Shown here piece by piece: positions 9,639 to 16,260 of a stretch of DNA of 28,121 bases (its first letter is position 1; each line of letters begins with the position of its first letter). Below the pieces are notes generated by a model. That model searched no databases. It saw nothing but the letters and a program-made list of their open reading frames with translations, and had not been told where the DNA came from. The position numbers and the translations under genes were made by a program. The stretch spans positions 1 through 28,121 of the IMG/VR virus record IMGVR_UViG_3300032117_000125. The stretch is one strand, 5' to 3'. This DNA comes from a virus.

Positions 9639-10048
9639 ATTTTTGTCTCTACAATTCTGTACCGCTCTTCAAACCCATAGCGGCTCCACAAACGGGCAAT
9701 TGATTCTCTTGCTGCACCCTGTATTTTAGTGGCTCCGCTAGCCTTTAGTAAATCTTTAAGTTGCCCAAACGTATCTTTATTCGATATCAACTTGCCGCCT
9801 ATAAAAGTAATAAAAGCTATGCGGTCATTTGGGTAATTTAAAAATGTTACTGTCGCTGCTCCGTGTACCGCTCCTTGCTCATCTACTGCTACTAATAAGT
9901 TCCAACCGCCTTGACTTAAATAGACCTGTACTTGCTCTAACGTATAGTCTTCACCACCCCAAGAAACCGCAGACTCAATATAGTTCTCAACCAAAGGCCA
10001 AGCCTGAGCCACATAGTTTGTTGGAACAGCTTTTACTAGCAACGTCAT
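9635..10048 (-). CDS. GNAT-fold protein, T7 gp13-like in size and position
   Basis: A 137-residue protein with a GNAT-like pattern: beta segments NLLVAVDE and VHGAATVTFL (50-70), a central strand IAFITFIGG (78-85), and a C-terminal ARLWSRYGFEERYRIVE (118-134) that looks like the last helix and strand of the fold. The usual acetyl-CoA pyrophosphate loop (R/Q-x-x-G-x-G/A) is not seen; GGKLISNKDTFG stands in its place, so catalysis is doubtful. T7 gp13, an internal virion protein of about 138 residues, belongs to a GNAT-related family and occupies the same relative position before gp14-gp16. I infer a structural or assembly role in the ejection block. The stop overlaps the next start as ATGA. 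A true acetyltransferase cannot be excluded. Confidence 0.6.
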   Translation of the reverse strand: MTLLVKAVPTNYVAQAWPLVENYIESAVSWGGEDYTLEQVQVYLSQGGWNLLVAVDEQGAVHGAATVTFLNYPNDRIAFITFIGGKLISNKDTFGQLKDLLKASGATKIQGAARESIARLWSRYGFEERYRIVETKI

Positions 10049-11448
10049 GCTGGAACGTATTTATCGGCGTTAATCTTTGGAGCTTGTTTAGCTTTTCCAG
10101 TTCTTGCTTTTCTTACTTTATCCATCATAGCGTATAGCTTTTTAGCGCCGGCATCAGATGATCCATTACCCAAATGACTTACCACATCAGCCGGAACTAC
10201 GAACTCATTATCTGCTAAGCGGGCCGGTTGTTTATCTTGTATTGTAGCGGGAATACTATCGCTCATGCCATCGCCGGGGCCTTTAAGCATTTGACCGCCA
10301 TCAGAATAAGAGCCCAAAGATTTAATTTTACCCCCCGCTGCGCTAGCAGTAGGAATTAACTGAGGTAAACCCGAAAGGCGCGCCAGCATAGCTTGTTGCT
10401 GAATTTCAGCATTAGGGTCATATGCCATACCACCATTATCAAAAGCAACAACGCCACCAGTAGCCATGTTAGCCATTTCATCACCGGTTAATGGGTTTGT
10501 CTTTGGCTCGTATAAAGATGCGGTTGCTTGAGCACTAGTAGGCATTTGGCTTGGTGTGGCGTACGCAGAAGTATACTGTTGGCTTTGTGGGTACATACCA
10601 CCGCCCATAAAGTCTACTGGCTCAGAATTTGGGTCCATTAAACCGCCGCCAGCATAACCGGGTACCATTCCACCTTGAGCTGCTTGATAGTTCGTATAAA
10701 CAGGTTTATACGGTGGGTTTGGTGGGGATACTACATCTGGGCTATAGTGCTGCGGATCATATTTAAAATCAGCCAAAGAACCGCCGTTCCAATTTACCTG
10801 TGAGTCTGGTGGTGTGCCGTATTTAGCTTGGTCATTCTTCATCAAAGCCATTAAGCCAAGACCGCCCGCGCCGTACAAAGCAGCATTTGGGATACCCGAA
10901 ATAAGGGAAGTGCCAGCCCCAGTACCAGCCAAAATAGAACTCGCTGCAGGTGTTAAAACTCCAGAACCAGTAGCACCGGCACCGGCAGATAAACCAGTAG
11001 CGCCAGCGGCTCCGGCGTTAAACCCAATACCACCAGCCCCAGCAACTGTCGGCGCTGCCGACCCAGTACCAGCCAAAATAGAACTTGCTGCGGGTGTTAA
11101 AACCCCAGAACCAGTAGCACCAGCACCAGCGGATAAACCAGTAGCACCAGCACCAGCACCAGCACCAGCACCAGCACCAGCACCAACACCTAAACCAGCA
11201 GCAGCAGCGCCGCCTAAACCACCCATAAGGCCTGTTTGGACAGGATTATAGCCAAGCAAAGCCCCGCCTAATCCGCCAATACCCATGCCTGTTACACCAG
11301 CACCAAGCATAGTGGAGCCAAGAATAGTACCTTCACCTCCAAGTAAAGCGGGAGCTGCGTAAGGCGCAGCAATAGCTGTACCAGCCACTAAAGCTAGTTC
11401 TAAGGGATCGTTAAATAGGCCTCCGCCTCCTCCGCCGCCACCTGACAT
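10045..11448 (-). CDS. Gly/Ala-rich virion protein with tape-measure-type C-terminal motif
   Basis: A 467-residue protein. It starts with eight glycines in a row, then a hydrophobic Gly/Ala region (18-66), a Gly-Ala dipeptide run (89-101) and a 28-residue sequence present twice (102-129 and 150-177). The middle is Pro/Tyr/Asn-rich. Motifs GGMVPGYAGGG (259-269) and GGVVAFDNGG (331-340) resemble those in the SLT protein. The C-terminal part has GPGDGMSDSIPATI (390-403) followed by RLADNEFVVPADVVSHLG, a motif also found at the ends of many phage tape-measure and internal proteins, then a basic tail. It has its own AAAGGA ribosome binding site at a six-base spacing. A structural or ejected role is inferred from context; I do not know a defined function. 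Confidence 0.7.
   Translation of the reverse strand: MSGGGGGGGGLFNDPLELALVAGTAIAAPYAAPALLGGEGTILGSTMLGAGVTGMGIGGLGGALLGYNPVQTGLMGGLGGAAAAGLGVGAGAGAGAGAGAGATGLSAGAGATGSGVLTPAASSILAGTGSAAPTVAGAGGIGFNAGAAGATGLSAGAGATGSGVLTPAASSILAGTGAGTSLISGIPNAALYGAGGLGLMALMKNDQAKYGTPPDSQVNWNGGSLADFKYDPQHYSPDVVSPPNPPYKPVYTNYQAAQGGMVPGYAGGGLMDPNSEPVDFMGGGMYPQSQQYTSAYATPSQMPTSAQATASLYEPKTNPLTGDEMANMATGGVVAFDNGGMAYDPNAEIQQQAMLARLSGLPQLIPTASAAGGKIKSLGSYSDGGQMLKGPGDGMSDSIPATIQDKQPARLADNEFVVPADVVSHLGNGSSDAGAKKLYAMMDKVRKARTGKAKQAPKINADKYVPA
10921..11150 (-). repeat. Internal duplication in the Gly/Ala-rich gene, 144-base period
   Basis: Two near-identical copies of about 85 bases lie at about 10921-11006 and 11065-11150. 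They encode the same 28 residues (TGLSAGAG..SILAGTG) with only synonymous differences visible. The spacing of 144 bases keeps the reading frame. Confidence 0.75.
11146..11184 (-). repeat. Gly-Ala microsatellite
   Basis: A run of GGT-GCT type hexamers encodes alternating Gly-Ala (residues 89-101). It is likely to vary in length by replication slippage in units of two residues. Confidence 0.7.
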
Positions 11449-11454
11449 AATATA

Positions 11455-11460
11455 TCCTTT
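11455..11460 (-). promoter_or_regulatory. Strong ribosome binding site before the Gly/Ala-rich gene
   Basis: AAAGGA lies six bases before ATG 11448, within the 34-base gap (11449-11482), the largest in the window. No clear promoter or hairpin terminator is seen in that gap. Confidence 0.7.
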
Positions 11461-11482
11461 ACTTTTTTCCTGATTTTATCAC

Positions 11483-11785
11483 TTAAACTGCCGTTCCACT
11501 AGCGTTTATCCACTTAGTGCCGGTCCACCATATAGGCAGATTTAACGTAGTATCAAAATACTGCTGCCCAACCTGTAACTTTGACGTAGGTCTTTGATTT
11601 GTAGCCCCTGACGCAGGTACTACTGAACCTTGAGTAAAGTTATCTAGCTGTGCAAAATACAACCGTAATGCGTTATTAATCTGGTCTTGATACCCTTGCT
11701 GATAATCCGTAGGTGCAATAGGTAAGTTAGGCGATGTTGTTGGCCTAAGCTGTCCATTATATGTTTGGTACTTTGGAATACTCAT
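11483..11785 (-). CDS. Small tail-associated protein, conserved C-terminal WWTGTKW motif
   Basis: A 100-residue protein. The C-terminal third (QRPTSKLQVGQQYFDTTLN followed by LPIWWTGTKWINASG) is a short module often found at the ends of phage tail and fibre proteins, where it reads roughly RPT..VGQ.YFDTTL..PIWW.G..W. The N-terminal half contains a helix with many Gln and Asn (about 27-52). The gene starts six bases after the stop of the nozzle-like protein and so is probably co-translated with it. I infer a small tail component or tail assembly partner. No enzymatic motif is visible. Confidence 0.65.
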   Translation of the reverse strand: MSIPKYQTYNGQLRPTTSPNLPIAPTDYQQGYQDQINNALRLYFAQLDNFTQGSVVPASGATNQRPTSKLQVGQQYFDTTLNLPIWWTGTKWINASGTAV

Positions 11786-11791
11786 TTTATT

Positions 11792-13897
11792 CTATCTTCT
11801 GCCATCTGGTCGAATATCTATTCTCGGCGAACCCAGCTGCCAAGCCACACCTGTACCTGAAGACTCAATTCTAAATGCCATCTGGCGCCCTCTTAGGCGG
11901 GTGTAAACCTGCCCAGTAAACTCCTGAATCGTATATTGGGGTAGTGTCGTATAGTTTTGTGAACTTTGTACTTGTGGACTATCAGCAGTACCGTATGGTG
12001 TACCGGAGTTTTCCCGCGGTTTTACCGTCATTGTTACAGACGGCTGGTTAGTAGTAGAACCATTAAAATTAACGTCAGGCAATATTCTCCAAACAAAGCC
12101 GAAGTTGTGGCCGTCACCAATATCAAAGTCTGAGGATTGAACATAAGAGTAAATAGGTAAAGTTGCGGTTGTTGAATTGTCGTCTGTTCCATTTTCGTGG
12201 TAGAGCAATCTGCCGTTATAGTCAGCGGCAATAGGGTAAGGCTGTGTGCCAGTTTGAGTCCAAGCAGTGCGCCCCATTGTTCCGTAGTACCAAACGCGGT
12301 CAAGATAGTTGTAAATAACATATTTGTCAACCGCTGTACCATTACTAGACTTACTTACGTAGTACCACCACACTTCATTGAACGCTTCGTTAGCGCCAGC
12401 AAATACTTGATAGGCTTGGTCTGTATTAATATCATCAAAAATGTATTGGCGCAACGCACAAGGGAGAACCTCAACACGACCAGAATACATATAGAAGCGG
12501 TCTTTACCCATCCAATAAGTTACGTTGTTAATCGTAATCATCGAGTTAGGCGACATAATAGATATGTTATCCATCAAAATCTGGAAGCCCCATACATAAG
12601 GCGCGCCAATATACTGCATAGAGTAAATGGCAGAATCAGTCCATACTAAAATCTCTTGGCGGGTTGCACGAGCGCCCATAATATAAGAGCCGTTAGTTAA
12701 CGTAAATTCGCCTGACTGATTAGTTACTTCTGGTACCCATTGATAGGCATTGGCTTGGTCTGACCAGCGAACTAATAAAGGATTAAATGTAGAGTTAGGC
12801 GTGCCGGGTACGTACGAGTTAGCGCCAAATGCAATAACAAACTCTTGAATAGCGGATGTAATAACTTGATAAGTTTGACTTGGTACAAATGCACCTGAGT
12901 ATGAAAAGCTATAGTTACCAGAACTAGCGCCGGTTGTTGTGTTATTAATTGTAGCTGCACCAGTTACGTTGTTAATTGATAATACATAAGTTCCTGCTGG
13001 TATGCCTGAGCCTGTAATGTAAGAATATGGGTATACGTAGGGGGCATTAGCGGATGTAACAGCTATTGAAGTAGAACCAGAGCTAAACGTCGTAGCATCT
13101 GTAAGAAGAGTTGTAGTGTTAGCTAAGTTTTTTAAATATTGGGCACGAGTGCCTACGCCACCAGAATCTTGCCAATAAAAAATAGGGCCACCGCGAGGGG
13201 CAATAACAAGGTCTGCCCCAAAGTTATCATTAGACCAAAGGCGTAGCTGTTCTCCAATACCAGCATCGTATGATGACCCCCATGTTCCACGACTCCAAGG
13301 ACCTGCACCCCAGCCAGTACCGATACTGTAAACATCAAGACCGCTAGGGTACTCATAAGCTGCAGTTACAGTACCACCGCCAGTTGCCGATGTTGCTGGG
13401 CTTGTAATAGTAATTGTGTAAGTTGTAGCAGACACAACTGAAGTGACTTTATAGTCGCCGCTAATAGTTACGCCACCAACAGCAGAACCGCCAGAAAAGG
13501 TAACATAGTCACCAGCACTGGGGTTATATGATGCGTCTGTAACTAAAACCGTGTAAGCGTTACCGCCATAGTTAGTGGTAAATGGGTTTGTTAAAGTATC
13601 AGTTTGTACAATAGGTGTGATGTCGTTATAAACACCACCAGAGTAAATATAGTACTTATTACTTGTACCTAACCCGATATAGGTATTACCTGCTCCAGCA
13701 TCAGCGTTTAACCAAACCCATAATGAACGGCAAACACCGTTAAATTGATTATTAGATACTTGAGTCCAGCCGCCAATCTTTTCTGGAAAGCCAGAACGAA
13801 AACGTACCTTATCACCGTCGTACCAGCCGCCCTCGTTTGAGTAGTCTGTGCCTTCGCGGTTTAAACCGGGTCTAAATTGTAGTTTTTGTAGTGGCAT
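11792..13897 (-). CDS. Tail nozzle/stabilisation-like protein (P22 gp10 or T7 gp12 type)
   Basis: A 701-residue protein. The N-terminus (PGLNREGTDYSNEGGWYDGD, then KVRFRSGFPEKIGGW) and the C-terminus (VYTRLRGRQMAFRIES, then GSPRIDIRPDGRR) are typical of a large phage family that forms the tail nozzle or DNA stabilisation ring. The central part (about 345-600) has repeated Trp/Tyr-rich strands (VWTDSAIYSMQYIG, YWMGKDRFYMYSGR, EVWWYYVS) that fit a beta-propeller. Two Gly/Thr/Ser-rich beta segments at about 105-182 and 264-336 look like inserted Ig-like modules. It follows the endolysin with a TAATG overlap. It probably attaches below the connector and holds the fibres. The family assignment is from motif memory. 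Confidence 0.75.
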   Translation of the reverse strand: MPLQKLQFRPGLNREGTDYSNEGGWYDGDKVRFRSGFPEKIGGWTQVSNNQFNGVCRSLWVWLNADAGAGNTYIGLGTSNKYYIYSGGVYNDITPIVQTDTLTNPFTTNYGGNAYTVLVTDASYNPSAGDYVTFSGGSAVGGVTISGDYKVTSVVSATTYTITITSPATSATGGGTVTAAYEYPSGLDVYSIGTGWGAGPWSRGTWGSSYDAGIGEQLRLWSNDNFGADLVIAPRGGPIFYWQDSGGVGTRAQYLKNLANTTTLLTDATTFSSGSTSIAVTSANAPYVYPYSYITGSGIPAGTYVLSINNVTGAATINNTTTGASSGNYSFSYSGAFVPSQTYQVITSAIQEFVIAFGANSYVPGTPNSTFNPLLVRWSDQANAYQWVPEVTNQSGEFTLTNGSYIMGARATRQEILVWTDSAIYSMQYIGAPYVWGFQILMDNISIMSPNSMITINNVTYWMGKDRFYMYSGRVEVLPCALRQYIFDDINTDQAYQVFAGANEAFNEVWWYYVSKSSNGTAVDKYVIYNYLDRVWYYGTMGRTAWTQTGTQPYPIAADYNGRLLYHENGTDDNSTTATLPIYSYVQSSDFDIGDGHNFGFVWRILPDVNFNGSTTNQPSVTMTVKPRENSGTPYGTADSPQVQSSQNYTTLPQYTIQEFTGQVYTRLRGRQMAFRIESSGTGVAWQLGSPRIDIRPDGRR

Positions 13898-14490
13898 TAG
13901 TAATTATCCAGTATCTCTTTTGCTGCATCAATTTTAGCAATTCTATCGGCTAAACCCAATAACCCGCCGTTAATTCTTTTGGTCATCTCAGGGTAATCCC
14001 GCTTATCCGCTAAATCATTTAACCCCCGCTTACCCCAAAACCACCCCGCACTTAAAGCCGCATACTTTGGCTGTATTAAAAGTTCTGGATTATCAATAAA
14101 ACTAAATCCTAAAGCTGCACCGCAAGCGGTGTATAAATCTCTACCTGTTAGCTGAATAATGCCGCGTCCATGATAAGCCCATCCATCACCTTCTTCTGTA
14201 TTTCCCAACCGTCCTGCATACACTTTATTAGCGATTTTCTCTGGATTTTGTGCAAATTGTTCAGCCACATCTCTACTAGGAAATCTTGAGGGCCATGTAC
14301 GCATAAGTCCATCGGCAGAGTAATAAAGGTCCTCTTCCAAAGTTCTAAAGTTTCTTGACTCATGTTGGCACTGTCCTATAAAAGCTGCTTGTCTTTGTGT
14401 TGTCGATATGTTGTACTTAATAAATGTATCAGTTAAAGGCTTAAACCACTCTTCACCTATACCCAGTTTTTCTAGTTGCTGCGGACTCAT
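13897..14490 (-). CDS. Endolysin, glycoside hydrolase family 19 (chitinase/lysozyme-like)
   Basis: A 197-residue enzyme of usual length for a phage GH19 endolysin. The catalytic region is clear: QCQHESRNF with the probable acid Glu44, LEEDLYYSA with the second acidic residue at Glu52 or Glu53, and WAYHGRGIIQLTGRDLY (104-120) forming the substrate cleft. TKRINGG near 168-174 is another family landmark. The reaction is hydrolysis of beta-1,4 linkages in peptidoglycan. There is no signal peptide, membrane anchor or separate wall-binding domain, so release through a holin is expected. The start overlaps the i-spanin stop as ATGA and the stop overlaps the next gene as TAATG. It is the last gene of the lysis cassette. 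Confidence 0.93.
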   Translation of the reverse strand: MSPQQLEKLGIGEEWFKPLTDTFIKYNISTTQRQAAFIGQCQHESRNFRTLEEDLYYSADGLMRTWPSRFPSRDVAEQFAQNPEKIANKVYAGRLGNTEEGDGWAYHGRGIIQLTGRDLYTACGAALGFSFIDNPELLIQPKYAALSAGWFWGKRGLNDLADKRDYPEMTKRINGGLLGLADRIAKIDAAKEILDNY

Positions 14491-14918
14491 TTAATACTCA
14501 ACTGCTCGGTAATCCATTGCTGAAGCGTTACTGCTTGGAGGGTTGTGGCTGCGCAATCTGAAGCAAGTTGATTGTAGGCGGCGATTGCATCAGAGAGCTT
14601 GGAGGTTGAGGAAATGCCGGACATTGGACTGGTACCTGACTGGCGCACCCCGTTAGCATAATACTGGCGCAACATAGCAAGTTTCGCATCATATTCATCT
14701 TGTATTCCTTTAGTAACTATTTCTTGTTGTTTCTTGATTGATTCGTTTTCCGCAAGTTGTTTCTCGACGACAGCTTGTTGCTCAAGTTTGTATACAGTAA
14801 AGTCCCTATCACGAGTATGCCAGCCAGCAAAAAACACGCCGCATACAAGTACAACAAGTAGACCAACTTTGATTGCAGTTCCATAGCTAGAAAAAAATCC
14901 TGTAAACAAACTCCACAT
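14487..14918 (-). CDS. Rz-like i-spanin
   Basis: A 143-residue protein with one N-terminal membrane helix (about 15-33, AIKVGLLVVLVCGVFFAG) followed by a charged, coiled-coil periplasmic region (about 40-90) and a C-terminal DCAATTLQAVTLQQWITEQ typical of Rz-type proteins. I-spanins sit in the inner membrane and join an outer-membrane lipoprotein across the periplasm, fusing the membranes at the end of lysis. The assignment is strengthened by an o-spanin reading frame nested inside it (14528-14698). It lies between the putative holin and the endolysin, overlapping the former by one base and the latter by four. Confidence 0.85.
   Translation of the reverse strand: MWSLFTGFFSSYGTAIKVGLLVVLVCGVFFAGWHTRDRDFTVYKLEQQAVVEKQLAENESIKKQQEIVTKGIQDEYDAKLAMLRQYYANGVRQSGTSPMSGISSTSKLSDAIAAYNQLASDCAATTLQAVTLQQWITEQLSIK
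14528..14698 (-). CDS. Rz1-like o-spanin lipoprotein nested in the i-spanin gene
   Basis: A 56-residue reading frame lies wholly inside the i-spanin gene in the +1 frame. It begins MNMMRNLLCC, has a hydrophobic signal ending in the lipobox LTGC (15-18), and after Cys18 becomes short and proline-rich (Pro at 23, 27, 30, 32, 33, 40, 41, 51 and 53). This is the classic Rz1 architecture: an outer-membrane lipoprotein with a short proline-rich periplasmic part. Start codons are possible at residues 1, 3 and 4. No strong ribosome binding site is seen, as is common for nested Rz1 genes. Together with the host gene it makes a complete two-component spanin and implies a Gram-negative host. Confidence 0.87.
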   Translation of the reverse strand: MNMMRNLLCCASIMLTGCASQVPVQCPAFPQPPSSLMQSPPTINLLQIAQPQPSKQ

Positions 14919-15148
14919 TATTGTTCCTCTGGCTCAGTGCCTTTTTTCATCATCAACCCAAAACCATGGGCTCCGACAAGTGCTGCTGAACCTAAATAAA
15001 ACTTTTCAATATCGAATAATCCAGTATGCACGGCATTAAACACTAAGCCAGCAGTAAGCGTCAAAATAGAATACAGCAACGACCAACGCACTAAATCATG
15101 CGTTTGGTTATCTTTTCCAGTAAGAAGGTCGTTAATAATTTTGTTCAT
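14918..15148 (-). CDS. Putative holin, two membrane segments
   Basis: A 76-residue protein with two hydrophobic segments, about 22-40 (WSLLYSILTLTAGLVFNAV) and about 49-67 (KFYLGSAALVGAHGFGLMM). It has a charged N-terminus (MNKIINDLLTGKDNQTHD) and an acidic end (GTEPEEQ). Small size, two membrane spans and position directly before spanin and endolysin genes support a holin. Holins form the inner-membrane lesion that lets the endolysin out. It overlaps both neighbours by one base (TAATG). I recognise no dual start motif. The role rests mainly on topology and context. Confidence 0.7.
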   Translation of the reverse strand: MNKIINDLLTGKDNQTHDLVRWSLLYSILTLTAGLVFNAVHTGLFDIEKFYLGSAALVGAHGFGLMMKKGTEPEEQ

Positions 15149-16257
15149 TAGGTTTTGATAATGAAGTTAATACCGAGGTATGGAGAAATAGTAGTTGCTG
15201 CAGTGCCAGAACCTGTGTTGCCAATAGAAACCGAAATCCCAGTGACCGCACTATCAGTTGTGCCTGTATAAAAACCAGTTGGATTACCGCCACCAGCACC
15301 ACCAGAGCCAGCATAACCCCAAGCAAGATAGTTATGGGCGTGGCCCGGGTCACTTACCGAAGCACTATGGTTGTGAGCTGGTAAGTTAGCTGTGCTTAAA
15401 GTTGTTGTTGCAGAACCACCAGAAGAACCAATAGAAGCAGCAATAGTACCAGCACCAATAGGCATTCTATCGGTATAGTTTGGTAAGTTAAATGTAGTAG
15501 ACCCGTCACCAGTACCAAAAGTTGTACCAAGAACACTAAACAACGCAGAATAAGTAGTACGAGAAACTGCCGAGCCATCACAATTTAAATACCCGCTAGG
15601 GGCGCTAGTTGTGGGCCACATTAATAAAGAGCCAGTTAAAACTGCATTTTGTGCTACGAAAGCTGTAGTTGCTATTTTGGTTGAATTATCCCCCGTTGTT
15701 GGGGTTGTAGAAGTGCCCCCGCCATTAAGTGCAGCAGCGCCTGTAAATGTAGAAACTCCGGTAACTCCTAAAGTACCGCCAATAGACATACTCCCCGCAT
15801 CGGTTAAACCAGAAGCAGTTAAAGTTCCATTTACAACAAAGTTACCTGCAGAACCTGTTTGGGCGGAATAAAAATTTGTACCATCTGTATATACTTGAGC
15901 AGTAACGCCATTAGGGATAGTTACAATAGAACCAGTAGAAGCGCCAATAGTAATAGCATATCCGCCTGTAGTTTGGTTAGATATGACGTACATCTTAGGC
16001 TGATTTAAGGGCGCAACAACTTGGTAAATTCCTGAGTTTGTACCCTGAACAACGAGCACCATGTTGCGGGCTTCGTCAGAAACGCCATTAAGATTTGTCA
16101 ACGTATAGTTGGCATTAGACATAGTAATGGTTTGAACACCTGCCACCGCCTGTTCAATTAGGGTCCAGTTAGTATTAGTGGTTGTACCCCAAACGCCCGA
16201 TTGTTCGCCGTTGCCAATTTCTTGGATTTTTAACGAAGTTGTGTATGTAGATGCCAT
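15148..16257 (-). CDS. Tail fibre protein with tail collar domain
   Basis: A 369-residue protein. The N-terminus (STYTTSLKIQEIGNGEQSG, then VWGTTTNTNWTLIEQA) is a common phage fibre anchor that probably docks on the tail. The middle (140-205) is Gly/Thr/Ser-rich with a short TKIATTAFV segment near 193. Residues about 209-270 are a tail collar domain (GSLLMWPTTSAPSGYLNCDG to FNLPNYTDRMPIGAG). The C-terminal part has a His-rich site (LPAHNHSASVSDPGHAHN, 292-309), which may bind metal ions in the fibre axis, and ends SPYLGINFIIKT, a common fibre terminus. AAGGA upstream supports the start. It is the last fibre gene before lysis. Confidence 0.87.
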   Translation of the reverse strand: MASTYTTSLKIQEIGNGEQSGVWGTTTNTNWTLIEQAVAGVQTITMSNANYTLTNLNGVSDEARNMVLVVQGTNSGIYQVVAPLNQPKMYVISNQTTGGYAITIGASTGSIVTIPNGVTAQVYTDGTNFYSAQTGSAGNFVVNGTLTASGLTDAGSMSIGGTLGVTGVSTFTGAAALNGGGTSTTPTTGDNSTKIATTAFVAQNAVLTGSLLMWPTTSAPSGYLNCDGSAVSRTTYSALFSVLGTTFGTGDGSTTFNLPNYTDRMPIGAGTIAASIGSSGGSATTTLSTANLPAHNHSASVSDPGHAHNYLAWGYAGSGGAGGGNPTGFYTGTTDSAVTGISVSIGNTGSGTAATTISPYLGINFIIKT

Positions 16258-16260
16258 GTT

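Noticed and set aside
10814-11251. Plus-strand frame of 145 codons, rich in Pro and Ala
   Set aside because: It is the antisense of the Gly/Ala repeat region of the gene at 10045-11448. GGT/GCT codons read as Pro/Ala on the other strand and lack stops.
11449-11482. Short inverted repeat (TGAT...ATCA) as a terminator in the 34-base gap
   Set aside because: Arms of four bases only and no following U-tract; too weak to call.
12034-12649. Minus-strand 102-codon and plus-strand 150-codon frames inside the nozzle-like gene
   Set aside because: They overlap a long conserved coding frame completely, and neither shows a recognisable motif or good start.
15396-15581. Leu/Val-rich 61-codon minus-strand frame in the collar fibre gene, holin-like at first sight
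   Set aside because: Its hydrophobicity comes from frame-shifted Gly/Thr/Ser codons of the fibre; no charged ends or start signal, and a better holin lies at 14918-15148.
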